Shown one piece after another: positions 1 to 7,501 of a stretch of DNA of 16,640 nucleotides (position 1 is its first letter; every line of letters starts with the position of its first letter). This DNA comes from an uncultured Campylobacter sp. (lineage in GTDB: Bacteria > Campylobacterota > Campylobacteria > Campylobacterales > Campylobacteraceae), in NCBI RefSeq assembly GCF_938002845.1, contig NZ_CALKZP010000004.1, forward strand, positions 1 to 16,640. Reading direction: 5' to 3'. Below the pieces are notes generated by a model that had not been told where the DNA came from, did not search any database, and saw only the letters and a program-made list of their open reading frames with translations. Made by a program: the position numbers and the translations under genes.

Positions 1-1048
1 TGTTATACCCCTCGATATATCTGAATCTCGATAAAACTATTTTAAAGGATTCCACATCGTCTAAAGTATACTTATCGCCGAGCTTTACGTAGTTAAAATT
101 CCTACTAGTAAGCATATGAAAATTGCTAAATTTTTGCTTTAAATTTAGCGTATGAATTGCCGTGGATGCAGCGTCGTTATCGCAGCTATTGATTTCGCTC
201 TCATCAAAGGCAAGCGCGAGGCAAATTTCATCTCCGCAGATTACCTTTATATCTTTGGCGCGGCTGTTTATACGGATGGTCTGTCGCCACCCATCGCCCT
301 CTATCTCAAAGACGTTGCGAGCGAGTTTTTTGGCTATTTCATCTCCGACATGGCCTCTGGCTTCTGGTTTATCAGCCCAACCAAGCGCAGAGTAGTTCTG
401 CTTTTGCGGAAAATCCGCAAGCGGAGTTTGAAGCTCGCTTATAGCGTTTAAATTTTCCTCGGTGCCTTGCGGAGCTGCAAAAGATGTGCCCCTCATAGAG
501 TGTAGATTAAAGAAACCGATAAATTTCCTCACGACCTTATGCGCCGTTTGAGAAAATATCTTGGCTTCATTTTCAAAAAGCGAAATATCGTAGATGCCGT
601 AGCTATAATATCCAAGCTCTCCACTTACCCACCTTTCGTCCGGCGAACGATCGATCTCGTCGTATCCATAGTAGCGCCCTGGCATATCTTTTTGTAGCAA
701 AAAGTCGTCGCTGTCATTATCTTTGTATCTAAGCCAAACTCCGAATTCGTCCTTGATATATAGGTAATCAAACTCCGCGCCCTTCGCAAAATCGCCTTTG
801 CCTAGCCAAAATACAGGCCTTTTGTCTAAGGGCGGCAGAGCGGCGACCGGGGGCAAATTTTGCAGCTCTTTTTCAAATTTTTCATCGATATAATCGCAAG
901 CGCTAGTGGGCATACTAGGATCGCAACCCTCGGGCGTATCGGATGAAAAAAGCAAATTTAAAATCACAAATATATACAGCACAAAAAGCACGCATGCAAC
1001 GCTCACGACCAAGGCGGTAATTTTTAAAATTTTTATAAAAGTTTTCAT
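1..1048 (-). CDS. Hypothetical membrane-anchored protein, C-terminus beyond the window
   Basis: The reading frame is open from the ATG at 1046-1048 to the left edge, 349 codons without a stop, so the 3' end lies outside the window. GAGG about 12 bases upstream may be the ribosome binding site. Residues 8-34 form one hydrophobic helix after a Lys-rich start, so the protein is probably anchored in the inner membrane with a periplasmic body. The body begins with three cysteines (about residues 42, 51 and later ones) and is rich in Asp, Glu, Tyr and Phe. I do not recognise a family and assign no function. It follows the glycoside hydrolase-like gene on the same strand after a 68-base gap, so the two may be co-transcribed. 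The uninterrupted frame and the start context make the gene likely real. Confidence 0.75.
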   Translation of the reverse strand, partial: MKTFIKILKITALVVSVACVLFVLYIFVILNLLFSSDTPEGCDPSMPTSACDYIDEKFEKELQNLPPVAALPPLDKRPVFWLGKGDFAKGAEFDYLYIKDEFGVWLRYKDNDSDDFLLQKDMPGRYYGYDEIDRSPDERWVSGELGYYSYGIYDISLFENEAKIFSQTAHKVVRKFIGFFNLHSMRGTSFAAPQGTEENLNAISELQTPLADFPQKQNYSALGWADKPEARGHVGDEIAKKLARNVFEIEGDGWRQTIRINSRAKDIKVICGDEICLALAFDESEINSCDNDAASTAIHTLNLKQKFSNFHMLTSRNFNYVKLGDKYTLDDVESFKIVLSRFRYIEGYN

Positions 1049-1116
1049 GTCCAAATTTTACCTCGTTGCACCTAAAAAGCATAAAATTTTGCTTTAAATT
1101 TGAAATCCTCCGCGTA

Positions 1117-2106
1117 TTATCTGTACGCCTCATCTATTGCTTCGCTAAGGCTTTTTAGCAGCTCGTCCGCGGCTTCCGTCTTATCGCGTGCGCCGCGATT
1201 TTTGCCGTTTGAGGCGCCGGGTCCCGTTCCGCTGGCGCAGTCTTGTACGAAATACCACCAAAAATACCCGCCCACGTAGTTTTTCACGTAGCGCGGCATC
1301 GTATAATACCGCCTCATCATCGCCTTTCTGCTCACCTGCGTAGCGTCCGACGCGGTATTTCCGCACTCGCCGATGCCGAGCTTCGAAGCGGGAAAGGCGC
1401 TTTGCAGATCTGTAAAAATTTCGCTCCAATCGGGCGCAAAGCCCTCATTGTCGTCTTCGTAGTAGCTTACGAAAAGATAATCCAGCCCCCCTTTCATATC
1501 CTGCGGCACGAATTTTTGCAGCCACTCGCGCATTTCTATTTTTTGTACTCCGCTCGGTGTATAATACGCCGTAAGCGCCGTTTTAGCGCCTTTCTTGTGG
1601 ATGAACTCGAAGGCCGCGATCATCTTAGCGGCGATGAAATTCGCATCGTCCCCGAGCCAGCCCTCGCCGTTTATTTCGTTGCCGATCTCCCAGATCGCGA
1701 CGTAGGGCGCGAGCGCGGCGAAGGCGTCCGCGAATCTCTTTTCGTAACTTTTCACGCTTTTGTATGAGCTCATCTCGTAGGAGTCCACGGGGCAGGCCAT
1801 CACGTACGAAACCTCGCTAAGCCGCCTAAAAAGAGGCTCGTACTCGCGCGGAGCGATATCTTTTGACATCACGACGCGCACGGTCGGCTTTACGGGTAGG
1901 GCTTGCAGGGCGCGCACGATGCTTTGCAGCTTCGCGCCTGCGGCGTCTTGCGCGTCATCGTACCAGCCGTCGTCGATCGTAACGCCCCAGATGAAGTCGG
2001 ATTTAAAATTTTGTTTTGAAATTTTATTTGGATTTTCGCCGTAAAGCGCCCCGCAAAATAGCGCCCCGCAAAACAGCGCGAGAAATATGTGTTTGAAATA
2101 GACCAC
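1117..2106 (-). CDS. Exported glycoside hydrolase-like TIM-barrel protein (clan GH-A type)
   Basis: This 329-residue protein starts at GTG (2104-2106), with AAGGAG eight bases upstream. A hydrophobic signal sequence covers about residues 5-22, so the product is probably periplasmic or secreted. Two motifs resemble the catalytic pair of clan GH-A retaining glycosidases. WEIGNEINGEGW (residues 139-150) would supply the acid/base Glu144 after Asn143, and GIGECGN (244-250) would supply the nucleophile Glu247. The aromatic SYY (214-216) and YFWWYF (281-286) fit an active-site rim at the ends of barrel strands. I cannot name the GH family or the substrate. A role in cell-surface glycan or host-glycan processing is inference. 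A catalytically inactive relative is possible. The gene appears GC-richer than the genes on either side. Confidence 0.72.
   Translation of the reverse strand: MVYFKHIFLALFCGALFCGALYGENPNKISKQNFKSDFIWGVTIDDGWYDDAQDAAGAKLQSIVRALQALPVKPTVRVVMSKDIAPREYEPLFRRLSEVSYVMACPVDSYEMSSYKSVKSYEKRFADAFAALAPYVAIWEIGNEINGEGWLGDDANFIAAKMIAAFEFIHKKGAKTALTAYYTPSGVQKIEMREWLQKFVPQDMKGGLDYLFVSYYEDDNEGFAPDWSEIFTDLQSAFPASKLGIGECGNTASDATQVSRKAMMRRYYTMPRYVKNYVGGYFWWYFVQDCASGTGPGASNGKNRGARDKTEAADELLKSLSEAIDEAYR
2045..2074. repeat. 15-bp tandem duplication inside the signal-peptide coding region
   Basis: Two adjacent 15-base copies (2045-2059 and 2060-2074) differ only at the last base. On the minus strand they encode the repeated peptide FCGAL-FCGAL in the hydrophobic core of the signal sequence. 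The unit is a multiple of three, so loss or gain of a copy would keep the frame and change only the length of the hydrophobic stretch. Confidence 0.85.
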
Positions 2107-2181
2107 GGCTTGCTCCTTAATTTGAAATTTTAAAAATTAGCTCTTTGCTGGTCTTTTCACAACCGATCAAGCAATCAAAAT

Positions 2182-2775
2182 TTATCTCTTGCCTCTAAGA
2201 TCATAAGAATAATACGAACGAGAAAAACCCTCTACGCTGAACATAGCAAAAGCGTTAAGCGCAAGAGCCGCTAAGCTTAGTAGCACCGTAGCAGGCAGTG
2301 AAAAACGCGCCAAAAACGCATTTGCAATAGCAGCAAGTACAAGCGCGATAAAGCAATATGAAAATATCGCAACTCCGCTAGTATCGGCAAGCTCCTGATA
2401 AAATCTATAAAAAAACAGAAACGATGCGATGAATCCCAATGCAAGTAGTATTTGAGCGATGATGCCGCCCGCTAAAAATATAAATAACAATACGCCTATA
2501 AATATCGCCGCAAAGGCAATGGCTGCGTTACGCAAAAGACTGCGGCTTGCAGTAAGTTTAGAGATATTATAAACGCTAAAGATAAAAAGCACGAATGCCG
2601 CTGCGCTTAGTAATACTCCCAATCCGCCGTAAATTCCTAATAGCAATAGCACTAATTCGGCTATAGCTTTTAAGGCGCAGGCTGCGATGAAGGTGTATTT
2701 GATGAGTGCTACTTCTTTTTCTTGAGGGTTTGAGGGCTGCTGTCCTTGAGTGTGGAGGTAGTCGTTTAAGTCCAT
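2182..2775 (-). CDS. Multi-pass inner-membrane protein of unknown function (possibly DUF996-like)
   Basis: I chose the ATG at 2773-2775 because AAGGAG (2781-2786) sits five bases upstream; a frame-matched ATG at 2799 lies upstream of that site and is less likely. The 197-residue product has a short polar N-terminus and about six hydrophobic helices, near residues 24-47, 50-72, 82-103, 105-124, 135-158 and 162-183. It ends in a short basic tail (RGKR). There is no signal peptide and no catalytic motif that I can see. The overall pattern reminds me of small membrane-protein families such as DUF996, but this is weak. A likely -10 box (TATACT, complement of 2801-2806) precedes it. The hydrolase-like gene follows after 75 bases on the same strand. 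Confidence 0.8.
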   Translation of the reverse strand: MDLNDYLHTQGQQPSNPQEKEVALIKYTFIAACALKAIAELVLLLLGIYGGLGVLLSAAAFVLFIFSVYNISKLTASRSLLRNAAIAFAAIFIGVLLFIFLAGGIIAQILLALGFIASFLFFYRFYQELADTSGVAIFSYCFIALVLAAIANAFLARFSLPATVLLSLAALALNAFAMFSVEGFSRSYYSYDLRGKR

Positions 2776-2800
2776 GGTTGCTCCTTTAAAATTTAGCAAA

Positions 2801-2806
2801 AGTATA
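2801..2806 (-). promoter_or_regulatory. Probable -10 box for the membrane protein gene
   Basis: The minus strand reads GATATACTT, a good match to the sigma-70 -10 element, about 25 bases upstream of the ATG at 2775. Campylobacter promoters often lack a clear -35 box, and none is evident here. Confidence 0.45.
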
Positions 2807-3057
2807 TCTAAAAAACGAATAGGTAAAAATAAATTTCAAAATTTAGCGGCTCGCCGGCGGATATGTTGTATAAAGCAGATGCCGCAAAAAGGCGGGTAAA
2901 TCGGGTAAATTTAATTAGATAAATTTTAAAATTTAGATCGGAATTTCGGCGCTGACGCGGCGGGTAAAATTTTAAGCGGGCTGTAAATTTAAAAAAGATG
3001 TGAGATAAAATTTCGCGCAGACCTGCAAATTTAAAATCCGCAAATCCGCGCAAACCG

Positions 3058-3270
3058 CTACAAGCGTGACTCGTAGCGACGTAGCGTGTAAAGACGTTTA
3101 AGCATCTTTTTGCGAGCTGAAATTTTTTGCTTTTTGCGGACTTCCGTCATCGGCTCAAAAAATCGTCTCGCGCGAACCTCGGTAACGACTAGGTTACGAT
3201 CGGTCTGCTTTTTAAAGCGTCTGTAAGCTTCGTCAAATGATTCGTTCGGATATACCTTTACTCCAGGCAC
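3058..3270 (-). CDS. rpsU: 30S ribosomal protein S21
   Basis: The 70-residue product matches ribosomal protein S21: a start of MPGVKVYPNESF, the central block VVTEVRARRFFEPMTE, and a very basic C-terminus rich in Arg and Lys (KKQKISARKKMLKRLY). S21 binds the 30S platform near the 3' end of 16S rRNA and helps initiation. I place the start at GTG 3268-3270 because this gives the length and N-terminus (MPG-) I remember for Campylobacter S21. A GTG three codons upstream (3277-3279) is also in frame but overlaps the GAGG and AAAGG sequences that would serve as ribosome binding site. The lipoprotein gene lies 51 bases upstream on the same strand. Confidence 0.95.
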   Translation of the reverse strand: MPGVKVYPNESFDEAYRRFKKQTDRNLVVTEVRARRFFEPMTEVRKKQKISARKKMLKRLYTLRRYESRL

Positions 3271-3321
3271 TTTCCTCACCGCCTTTCAAAAAAATGAATT
3301 GTGAGTTTAGCGAAAAATTCC

Positions 3322-3954
3322 TTAAATTTGCTTTTGAAGCGCTTTTTTATATTTCCACACGCTTTTGTTGTTGCGAGTATCTATCATCGAAAGCTCTAAA
3401 AGTAGGCTTTCGCTTGCTTGTACGGTAGAATTTTTAGATGCAGAATTTAAGCTTTTTAGTTTTTTAGATCCTGCCTTACCGTCGTTTGTCGTAGTGGGGC
3501 TTTGCGGTAAAATTTTACCTACCAATATGTAATCCGGCGCGTAGATCGAGCCGCTTTCTACGGCGTGATAGCCACGGCTTACGCCATCGTTGCTAAATAC
3601 GAGCTCATCTTTACTTGGAGCGTCGGTGACGACTGCTTTGCCTGAATGCAGCAGCGAAATTCTAATTTTTTTGCTCAAAAATTCCGCATCTACGCCGTGC
3701 GCGTTCGTCCCGTCCAGTGGTTCGATGCCGACGACACTAAATTTACCGCCTTTCTTGCCGACAATACGCTTTGAGAGTAGATCAGCGATGCTTTCGCCTG
3801 CAATGCGCTCCAGATATGCGTTTGGATATCCTGCGTGATCGATGCCTCCGGTAAGCGCCGAATTATCCGTGCTTTTAGAGCCTTTAAGCGCAGCGCAGCC
3901 TGCTAAAAAGACACATAGTAAAATCACGAAAAAACTTATTTTAAAATTTTTCAT
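3322..3954 (-). CDS. Outer-membrane lipoprotein, LpoB-like (penicillin-binding protein activator family)
   Basis: This 210-residue protein has a lipoprotein signal peptide ending in the lipobox LAGC, so Cys20 would be lipidated and the mature protein anchored to a membrane. The body resembles the LpoB family, whose E. coli member stimulates the peptidoglycan synthase PBP1B. Matching elements are a helix followed by FSVVGIEPLDG (residues 72-82), a second strand with HSGKAVVTD (103-111), and PDYILVGKI (140-148), which corresponds to the 'ADYxLxGxI' strand of the family. Residues 150-178 form a Ser/Lys/Asn-rich linker not typical of E. coli LpoB. A role in activating peptidoglycan synthesis is inferred from family resemblance only. 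A -10 box (TATAAT, complement of 3988-3993) precedes it, divergent from nrdD. Confidence 0.7.
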   Translation of the reverse strand: MKNFKISFFVILLCVFLAGCAALKGSKSTDNSALTGGIDHAGYPNAYLERIAGESIADLLSKRIVGKKGGKFSVVGIEPLDGTNAHGVDAEFLSKKIRISLLHSGKAVVTDAPSKDELVFSNDGVSRGYHAVESGSIYAPDYILVGKILPQSPTTTNDGKAGSKKLKSLNSASKNSTVQASESLLLELSMIDTRNNKSVWKYKKALQKQI

Positions 3955-3987
3955 AGCATTTCCAAATTTTATAAAATAAACTCTGCG

Positions 3988-3993
3988 ATTATA
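3988..3993 (-). promoter_or_regulatory. -10 box for the LpoB-like gene (and possibly rpsU)
   Basis: The minus strand reads GCTATAATCG, a perfect TATAAT about 34 bases upstream of the lipoprotein ATG at 3954. rpsU follows closely and may be transcribed from here as well. Confidence 0.55.
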
Positions 3994-4082
3994 GCGAGAT
4001 TTGGTTAAATTTCGTTTTTTATAAGCAAAATTTGTAACGGATATTCCGCTCGTTCCTTTAATTTTGAGTTAAAGATTCCTTG

Positions 4083-4088
4083 ATATAC
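4083..4088 (+). promoter_or_regulatory. Probable -10 box for the anaerobic reductase operon
   Basis: The sequence TTGATATACTTT contains TATACT about 38 bases before the nrdD ATG at 4126. The 171-base region between the divergent genes also holds a small inverted repeat, CGGA-TAT-TCCG (4038-4048). I see no clear FNR-type box. Confidence 0.45.
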
Positions 4089-4125
4089 TTTCTGCCAATT
4101 TATTCAGAAAATTCGCGGGGTTATT

Positions 4126-6234
4126 ATGAAGAGAATCATTAAAAGAGACGGAAGTTTTCAAGAATTTCAATCCTACAAAATAAAAGATGCTATCAAAAAA
4201 GCCTACAAAAGCGTCGGTACCGAGTTTGACGAAAAGGTTTTTGATAACGTAATGGGCGCGATCGTTTTTAAGGATAAATTAAGCGTAGAAGATATTCAGG
4301 ATCTCATCGAGAAAAAGCTCTTCGAAGCGGGCGATTTCGCCGTTTTGAAAAGCTTTATGATCTATCGCCACACGCACAAGATGCAGCGTGAGCACATTTT
4401 GGGGCTTGAGGAGGATACGACATATATCAACTGCACCCAGACGGTCAATGAATATATCAGCAAGCAGGATTGGCGAATTTTGGCAAATTCCAATACCAGC
4501 TACTCAAACGCGGGTCTTATCAATAACACCGCCGGCAAGGTCATTGCAAACTACTGGCTAGATAAAATTTACTCTCGCGAGGAGGGCGCGGCACACCGAA
4601 ACGGCGACTATCATATCCACGATCTGGACTGCCTTACGGCGTATTGCGCGGGCTGGAGCTTGCGTGTGCTTCTAAACGAGGGCTTTAACGGCGTGCGCGG
4701 CAGAGTCGAAAGCAAGGCGCCGAAGCATTTCCGCGAAGCGCTGTATCAGATGGCAAATTTCCTTGGAATTTTACAAAGCGAGTGGGCGGGCGCGCAGGCG
4801 TTTAGTAGCTTTGACACCTATCTGGCGCCATACGTTTTCCGGGATAAATTAAGCGACGATGAGGTTAAAAAGGCGATCACTAGCTTCGTGTTCAACCTAA
4901 ACGTTCCGGCGCGCTGGGGGCAGAGCCCGTTTACCAATGTCACCATCGATATGACCTGCCCGGATGATCTAAAAACGCAGATCCCTACGCATAATAACGA
5001 GCATCTGTTTAAAAATTTACACGACGATGAGCTTTTGGCCGAAGCTAAAAGGCGCGGTAAGGACTCGCTCGAGGCGATGACTTACGGCGATTTCGAGCCT
5101 GAGATGAACCGCATCGTGATAGCGTTTTACGAGGTTTTAACGACGGGCGATAAGTGCGGTCAGCCGTTTACCTTCCCGATTCCTACGGTAAATTTAACGG
5201 AGGAGTTTGATTGGGATACTCCTGCAGCCGACGCGGTTTTTGAAAACACCGCCAAGGTAGGCTCCAGTTATTTTCAAAATTTTATCGGCTCGCAATATAT
5301 CACGAATGAAAAGGGCGAGCGCGTACCCAATCCAAAGGCGTATAAGCCTGGCGCCGTACGCTCGATGTGCTGCCGCTTGCAGCTCGATCTGCGCGAGCTT
5401 CTAAAGCGCGGCGGAGGGCTTTTCGGAAGCGCGGAGATGACGGGAAGCATCGGCGTCGTAACGATAAATTTAGCTCGCCTAGGCTATCTGTATAAAAATA
5501 ACGAAGAGGCGCTGTATGCGAGGCTGGATGAACTTTTAGAGCTTGCTAAATCAACGCTTGAAAAGAAGCGAAAATTTGTAACCGAGATGTTTGAGCGCGG
5601 TTTGTATCCATATACGAAGCGCTATCTGCCGGGCTTTAACAACCATTTCAGTACCATCGGTATCAACGGTGCAAACGAGATGATCCGAAATTTCAGCGGC
5701 AATAAAGAAGATATTACGACGGAATTCGGGCGTAAATTTGCCCTTAAAATGGTTGAATATCTGCGCGAGAAGATCCGCTCGTTTCAAGAACAGACTGGAA
5801 ATTTATACAATCTCGAAGCCACGCCTGCCGAGGGAACTACGTATCGCTTCGCCAAAGAGGATAAGAAGCGCTACTCAGACATCATCCAAGCGGGGTTTGA
5901 TAAAAATATATACTACACCAATTCGACGCAGCTTCCGGCAAATTTCGGAAGCGATCCGTTTGAGGCGCTGGCGATGCAGGACGAGCTGCAAAGCTCCTAT
6001 ACCGGCGGCACGGTGCTGCATCTGTATATGAAGGAGCGTATCAGTTCGGCTCAGGCGTGCAAACAGCTCGTAAAAAGCGTAGTGCAAAACTATAAGCTTC
6101 CTTATATCACGATCACGCCGATTTTTAGCGTCTGCCATAAGCACGGCTACATCAGCGGCGAGCATGAATACTGCCCGAAATGTGACGAGGAGCTGCTGGC
6201 GGAATATAAAGCCAAGCAGAGCAAGGGCGCCTAA
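4126..6234 (+). CDS. nrdD: Anaerobic (class III) ribonucleoside-triphosphate reductase, large part lacking the glycyl radical domain
   Basis: The 702-residue product reduces ribonucleoside triphosphates to dNTPs without oxygen. Residues 3-90 form an ATP-cone allosteric domain (KRIIKRDGSFQEF). The ten-stranded barrel follows, with Cys103 (YINCTQT), GQPFTFPIPTVNL (345-357) and the double cysteine MCCRL (414-418), a pair I associate with Thermotoga-type NrdD. The C-terminus has a zinc-ligand cluster, Cys670, His673, Cys683, Cys686 (FSVCHKHGY...CPKC), then ends 16 residues later. The glycyl radical motif (R-x-x-G-Y), normally some 20-30 residues further on in the same chain, is absent. It is supplied by the separate small gene that starts 39 bases downstream in the same frame, after two stop codons (6232-6234 and 6244-6246). 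First gene of an operon with that gene and nrdG. Confidence 0.96.
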   Translation: MKRIIKRDGSFQEFQSYKIKDAIKKAYKSVGTEFDEKVFDNVMGAIVFKDKLSVEDIQDLIEKKLFEAGDFAVLKSFMIYRHTHKMQREHILGLEEDTTYINCTQTVNEYISKQDWRILANSNTSYSNAGLINNTAGKVIANYWLDKIYSREEGAAHRNGDYHIHDLDCLTAYCAGWSLRVLLNEGFNGVRGRVESKAPKHFREALYQMANFLGILQSEWAGAQAFSSFDTYLAPYVFRDKLSDDEVKKAITSFVFNLNVPARWGQSPFTNVTIDMTCPDDLKTQIPTHNNEHLFKNLHDDELLAEAKRRGKDSLEAMTYGDFEPEMNRIVIAFYEVLTTGDKCGQPFTFPIPTVNLTEEFDWDTPAADAVFENTAKVGSSYFQNFIGSQYITNEKGERVPNPKAYKPGAVRSMCCRLQLDLRELLKRGGGLFGSAEMTGSIGVVTINLARLGYLYKNNEEALYARLDELLELAKSTLEKKRKFVTEMFERGLYPYTKRYLPGFNNHFSTIGINGANEMIRNFSGNKEDITTEFGRKFALKMVEYLREKIRSFQEQTGNLYNLEATPAEGTTYRFAKEDKKRYSDIIQAGFDKNIYYTNSTQLPANFGSDPFEALAMQDELQSSYTGGTVLHLYMKERISSAQACKQLVKSVVQNYKLPYITITPIFSVCHKHGYISGEHEYCPKCDEELLAEYKAKQSKGA

Positions 6235-6273
6235 ATAGCGATTTAAATTTTAATCTTAATGAAAGGATGGAGA

Positions 6274-6438
6274 ATGGAATTTCCAAAAGAGTTAGAAGTA
6301 AAACGCACAAAATGCGTAGTTTATACGAGAGTAATGGGCTATTTGCGCCCCGTAGAGAGCTTTAATATCGGAAAAAAGGGCGAACACAAAGAGCGCGTCT
6401 TTTTTGAAGAGAAAAAAGACAAAAAGCAGATCGCCTAG
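6274..6438 (+). CDS. Separate glycyl radical domain of the anaerobic ribonucleotide reductase
   Basis: This 54-residue gene has its own ribosome binding site, AAGGA at 6262-6266, and ATG at 6274; an in-frame ATG at 6259 overlaps that site and is less likely. The protein carries Cys14 and the motif YTRVMGYLRPV (residues 17-27), followed by FNIGKKGEHKERVFF. This is the C-terminal signature of class III NrdD, where the glycine of R-x-x-G-Y (here Gly22) holds the radical. The preceding nrdD stops before this domain, so the two products should combine to give a complete enzyme: the body binds substrate, and the small subunit carries the radical installed by NrdG. Lying between nrdD and nrdG on the same strand, it is almost certainly a functional part of the operon and not a remnant. 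Loss by a simple stop mutation is unlikely, given the second stop and the new start signals. Confidence 0.92.
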   Translation: MEFPKELEVKRTKCVVYTRVMGYLRPVESFNIGKKGEHKERVFFEEKKDKKQIA

Positions 6439-6455
6439 TCGCCGCTACCGGCCAA

Positions 6456-7178
6456 ATGCAACAAACGCATACGAAGCCGCCGCAAGCCTTAAACCTGCGT
6501 AATGCGCAGATTTATGAGATTACGCCGTTTACGATGCTTGATTTTGCTGATCACATCGCCGCGATTGCGTGGTTTTGCGGCTGCAATATGCGCTGCATCT
6601 ACTGCTACAACCCCCAAATCGTTACTTCAGGGGGTAAAATTTCAAACGAAGAGTTTCTGCGCTTTTTGGATGCGCGCGCGGGCAAGCTTCAGGGCATCGT
6701 ATTTAGCGGCGGCGAATGCACCTGTGCGAGCGATTTTATCCCGCTGGCGCACGAAGTTAAGCGGCGCGGCTTTTTGCTCAAGGTTGATACCAACGGCTCA
6801 AATCCACAAAAGATCGAAGAGGCGCTAAACTTAGGGCTGATCGATTATATTGCACTTGATTTTAAGGGGTCGCGGCAGGATTTTGAGCTCATCACGAAGT
6901 CAAGCTTATATGATAAATTTCTGCAAACTCTTAGGCTTTTGCTGCGGCAAAATTTTAAATTTGAGGTGCGCACGACCGTGCATGCGGATTTTTTAAACGA
7001 AGCAAAGATCGAGCAGATGGCGCAAATTCTATACAGCGAGGGCTACCGCGGCGTTTATTATCTGCAAAACTTCCTGCCTACCGGCGATAATTTTGGCCAT
7101 TTAGACGCGCCGCTTGCGAGCTTTGATCCGAGCAAAATTCGTACCGAGCTAAAGATAGAGCTTCGAAATTTTGATTAA
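6456..7178 (+). CDS. nrdG: Anaerobic ribonucleotide reductase activating protein (radical SAM)
   Basis: The 240-residue protein contains the radical SAM cluster motif CNMRCIYC (Cys43, Cys47, Cys50), which holds a [4Fe-4S] cluster. The SAM-binding SGGE (84-87) and a strand with KVDTNG follow. In the cytoplasm it uses SAM to abstract hydrogen from the glycine of the NrdD radical domain, here the separate 54-residue protein encoded 17 bases upstream. The CxxxCxxC form followed by YNP and the length fit the NrdG2-type (TIGR02495-like) activases and not the shorter E. coli NrdG. No strong ribosome binding site precedes this ATG; the first 20 residues are poorly conserved in type, and a start further downstream cannot be excluded. 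Confidence 0.92.
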   Translation: MQQTHTKPPQALNLRNAQIYEITPFTMLDFADHIAAIAWFCGCNMRCIYCYNPQIVTSGGKISNEEFLRFLDARAGKLQGIVFSGGECTCASDFIPLAHEVKRRGFLLKVDTNGSNPQKIEEALNLGLIDYIALDFKGSRQDFELITKSSLYDKFLQTLRLLLRQNFKFEVRTTVHADFLNEAKIEQMAQILYSEGYRGVYYLQNFLPTGDNFGHLDAPLASFDPSKIRTELKIELRNFD

Positions 7179-7501
7179 ATTTGCGCCGTCGCGCGCGTCT
7201 TGTCGCGATGAATGCGATGAAATTTTATTTAGCGCGCCGCGCATTGTTTGGCGTATATTGAGCTGCGATAAATTTCGCCTTGCGGGAAGCTTTAAAATTT
7301 ATCTTGCCGCCGCTTGCTATGTTTAAATTCCGCTTCGCTTGCGACGTAAAATTCTATGTTTATCAAGGGCTTTAAATTTTATACCGCGTAAATTTAACTT
7401 CTCGCCAAATTTCACGCCGCGTAGCCATTGCCGCTTCAAAACAAAAGGTAAATTTAGCTTGCTTTGGCTAAAATACGCCGAAATTTTTAAAAAGGCAAAA
7501 A
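7179..7501. other. 323-base noncoding spacer between nrdG and nrdB
   Basis: I see no gene here. The region is made of AAATTT- and GCGC-rich words. A weak inverted repeat lies soon after nrdG (TCGCG and CGCGA, near 7190-7210) but has no T-run. The right end holds nrdB signals: a possible -10 TAAAAT (7469-7474) and the ribosome binding site AAAGG (7491-7495). Confidence 0.6.
7469..7474 (+). promoter_or_regulatory. Possible -10 box for nrdB
   Basis: GGCTAAAATACG contains TAAAAT 28 bases before the nrdB ATG. The long spacer after nrdG suggests nrdB has its own promoter, but the match is only moderate. Confidence 0.35.

Noticed and set aside
1243..1767. A 174-codon open frame on the plus strand
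   Set aside because: It lies wholly antisense to the hydrolase-like gene, has no convincing start signal and no recognisable protein features.
2808..3053. An 81-codon minus-strand open frame between rpsU and the membrane protein gene
   Set aside because: It is built from AAATTT-type spacer words (Phe, Lys, Asn and Ile runs) and overlaps the likely promoter of the next gene.
6232..6276. nrdD truncated by a recent nonsense mutation, with the tail as a dead remnant
   Set aside because: There are two in-frame stops, a good ribosome binding site and an ATG in the gap, and the downstream domain has kept every glycyl radical residue.
7179..7501. A possible small RNA or pseudogene in the nrdG-nrdB spacer
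   Set aside because: No strong hairpin, T-run or readable protein remnant could be found; only simple words and nrdB start signals.
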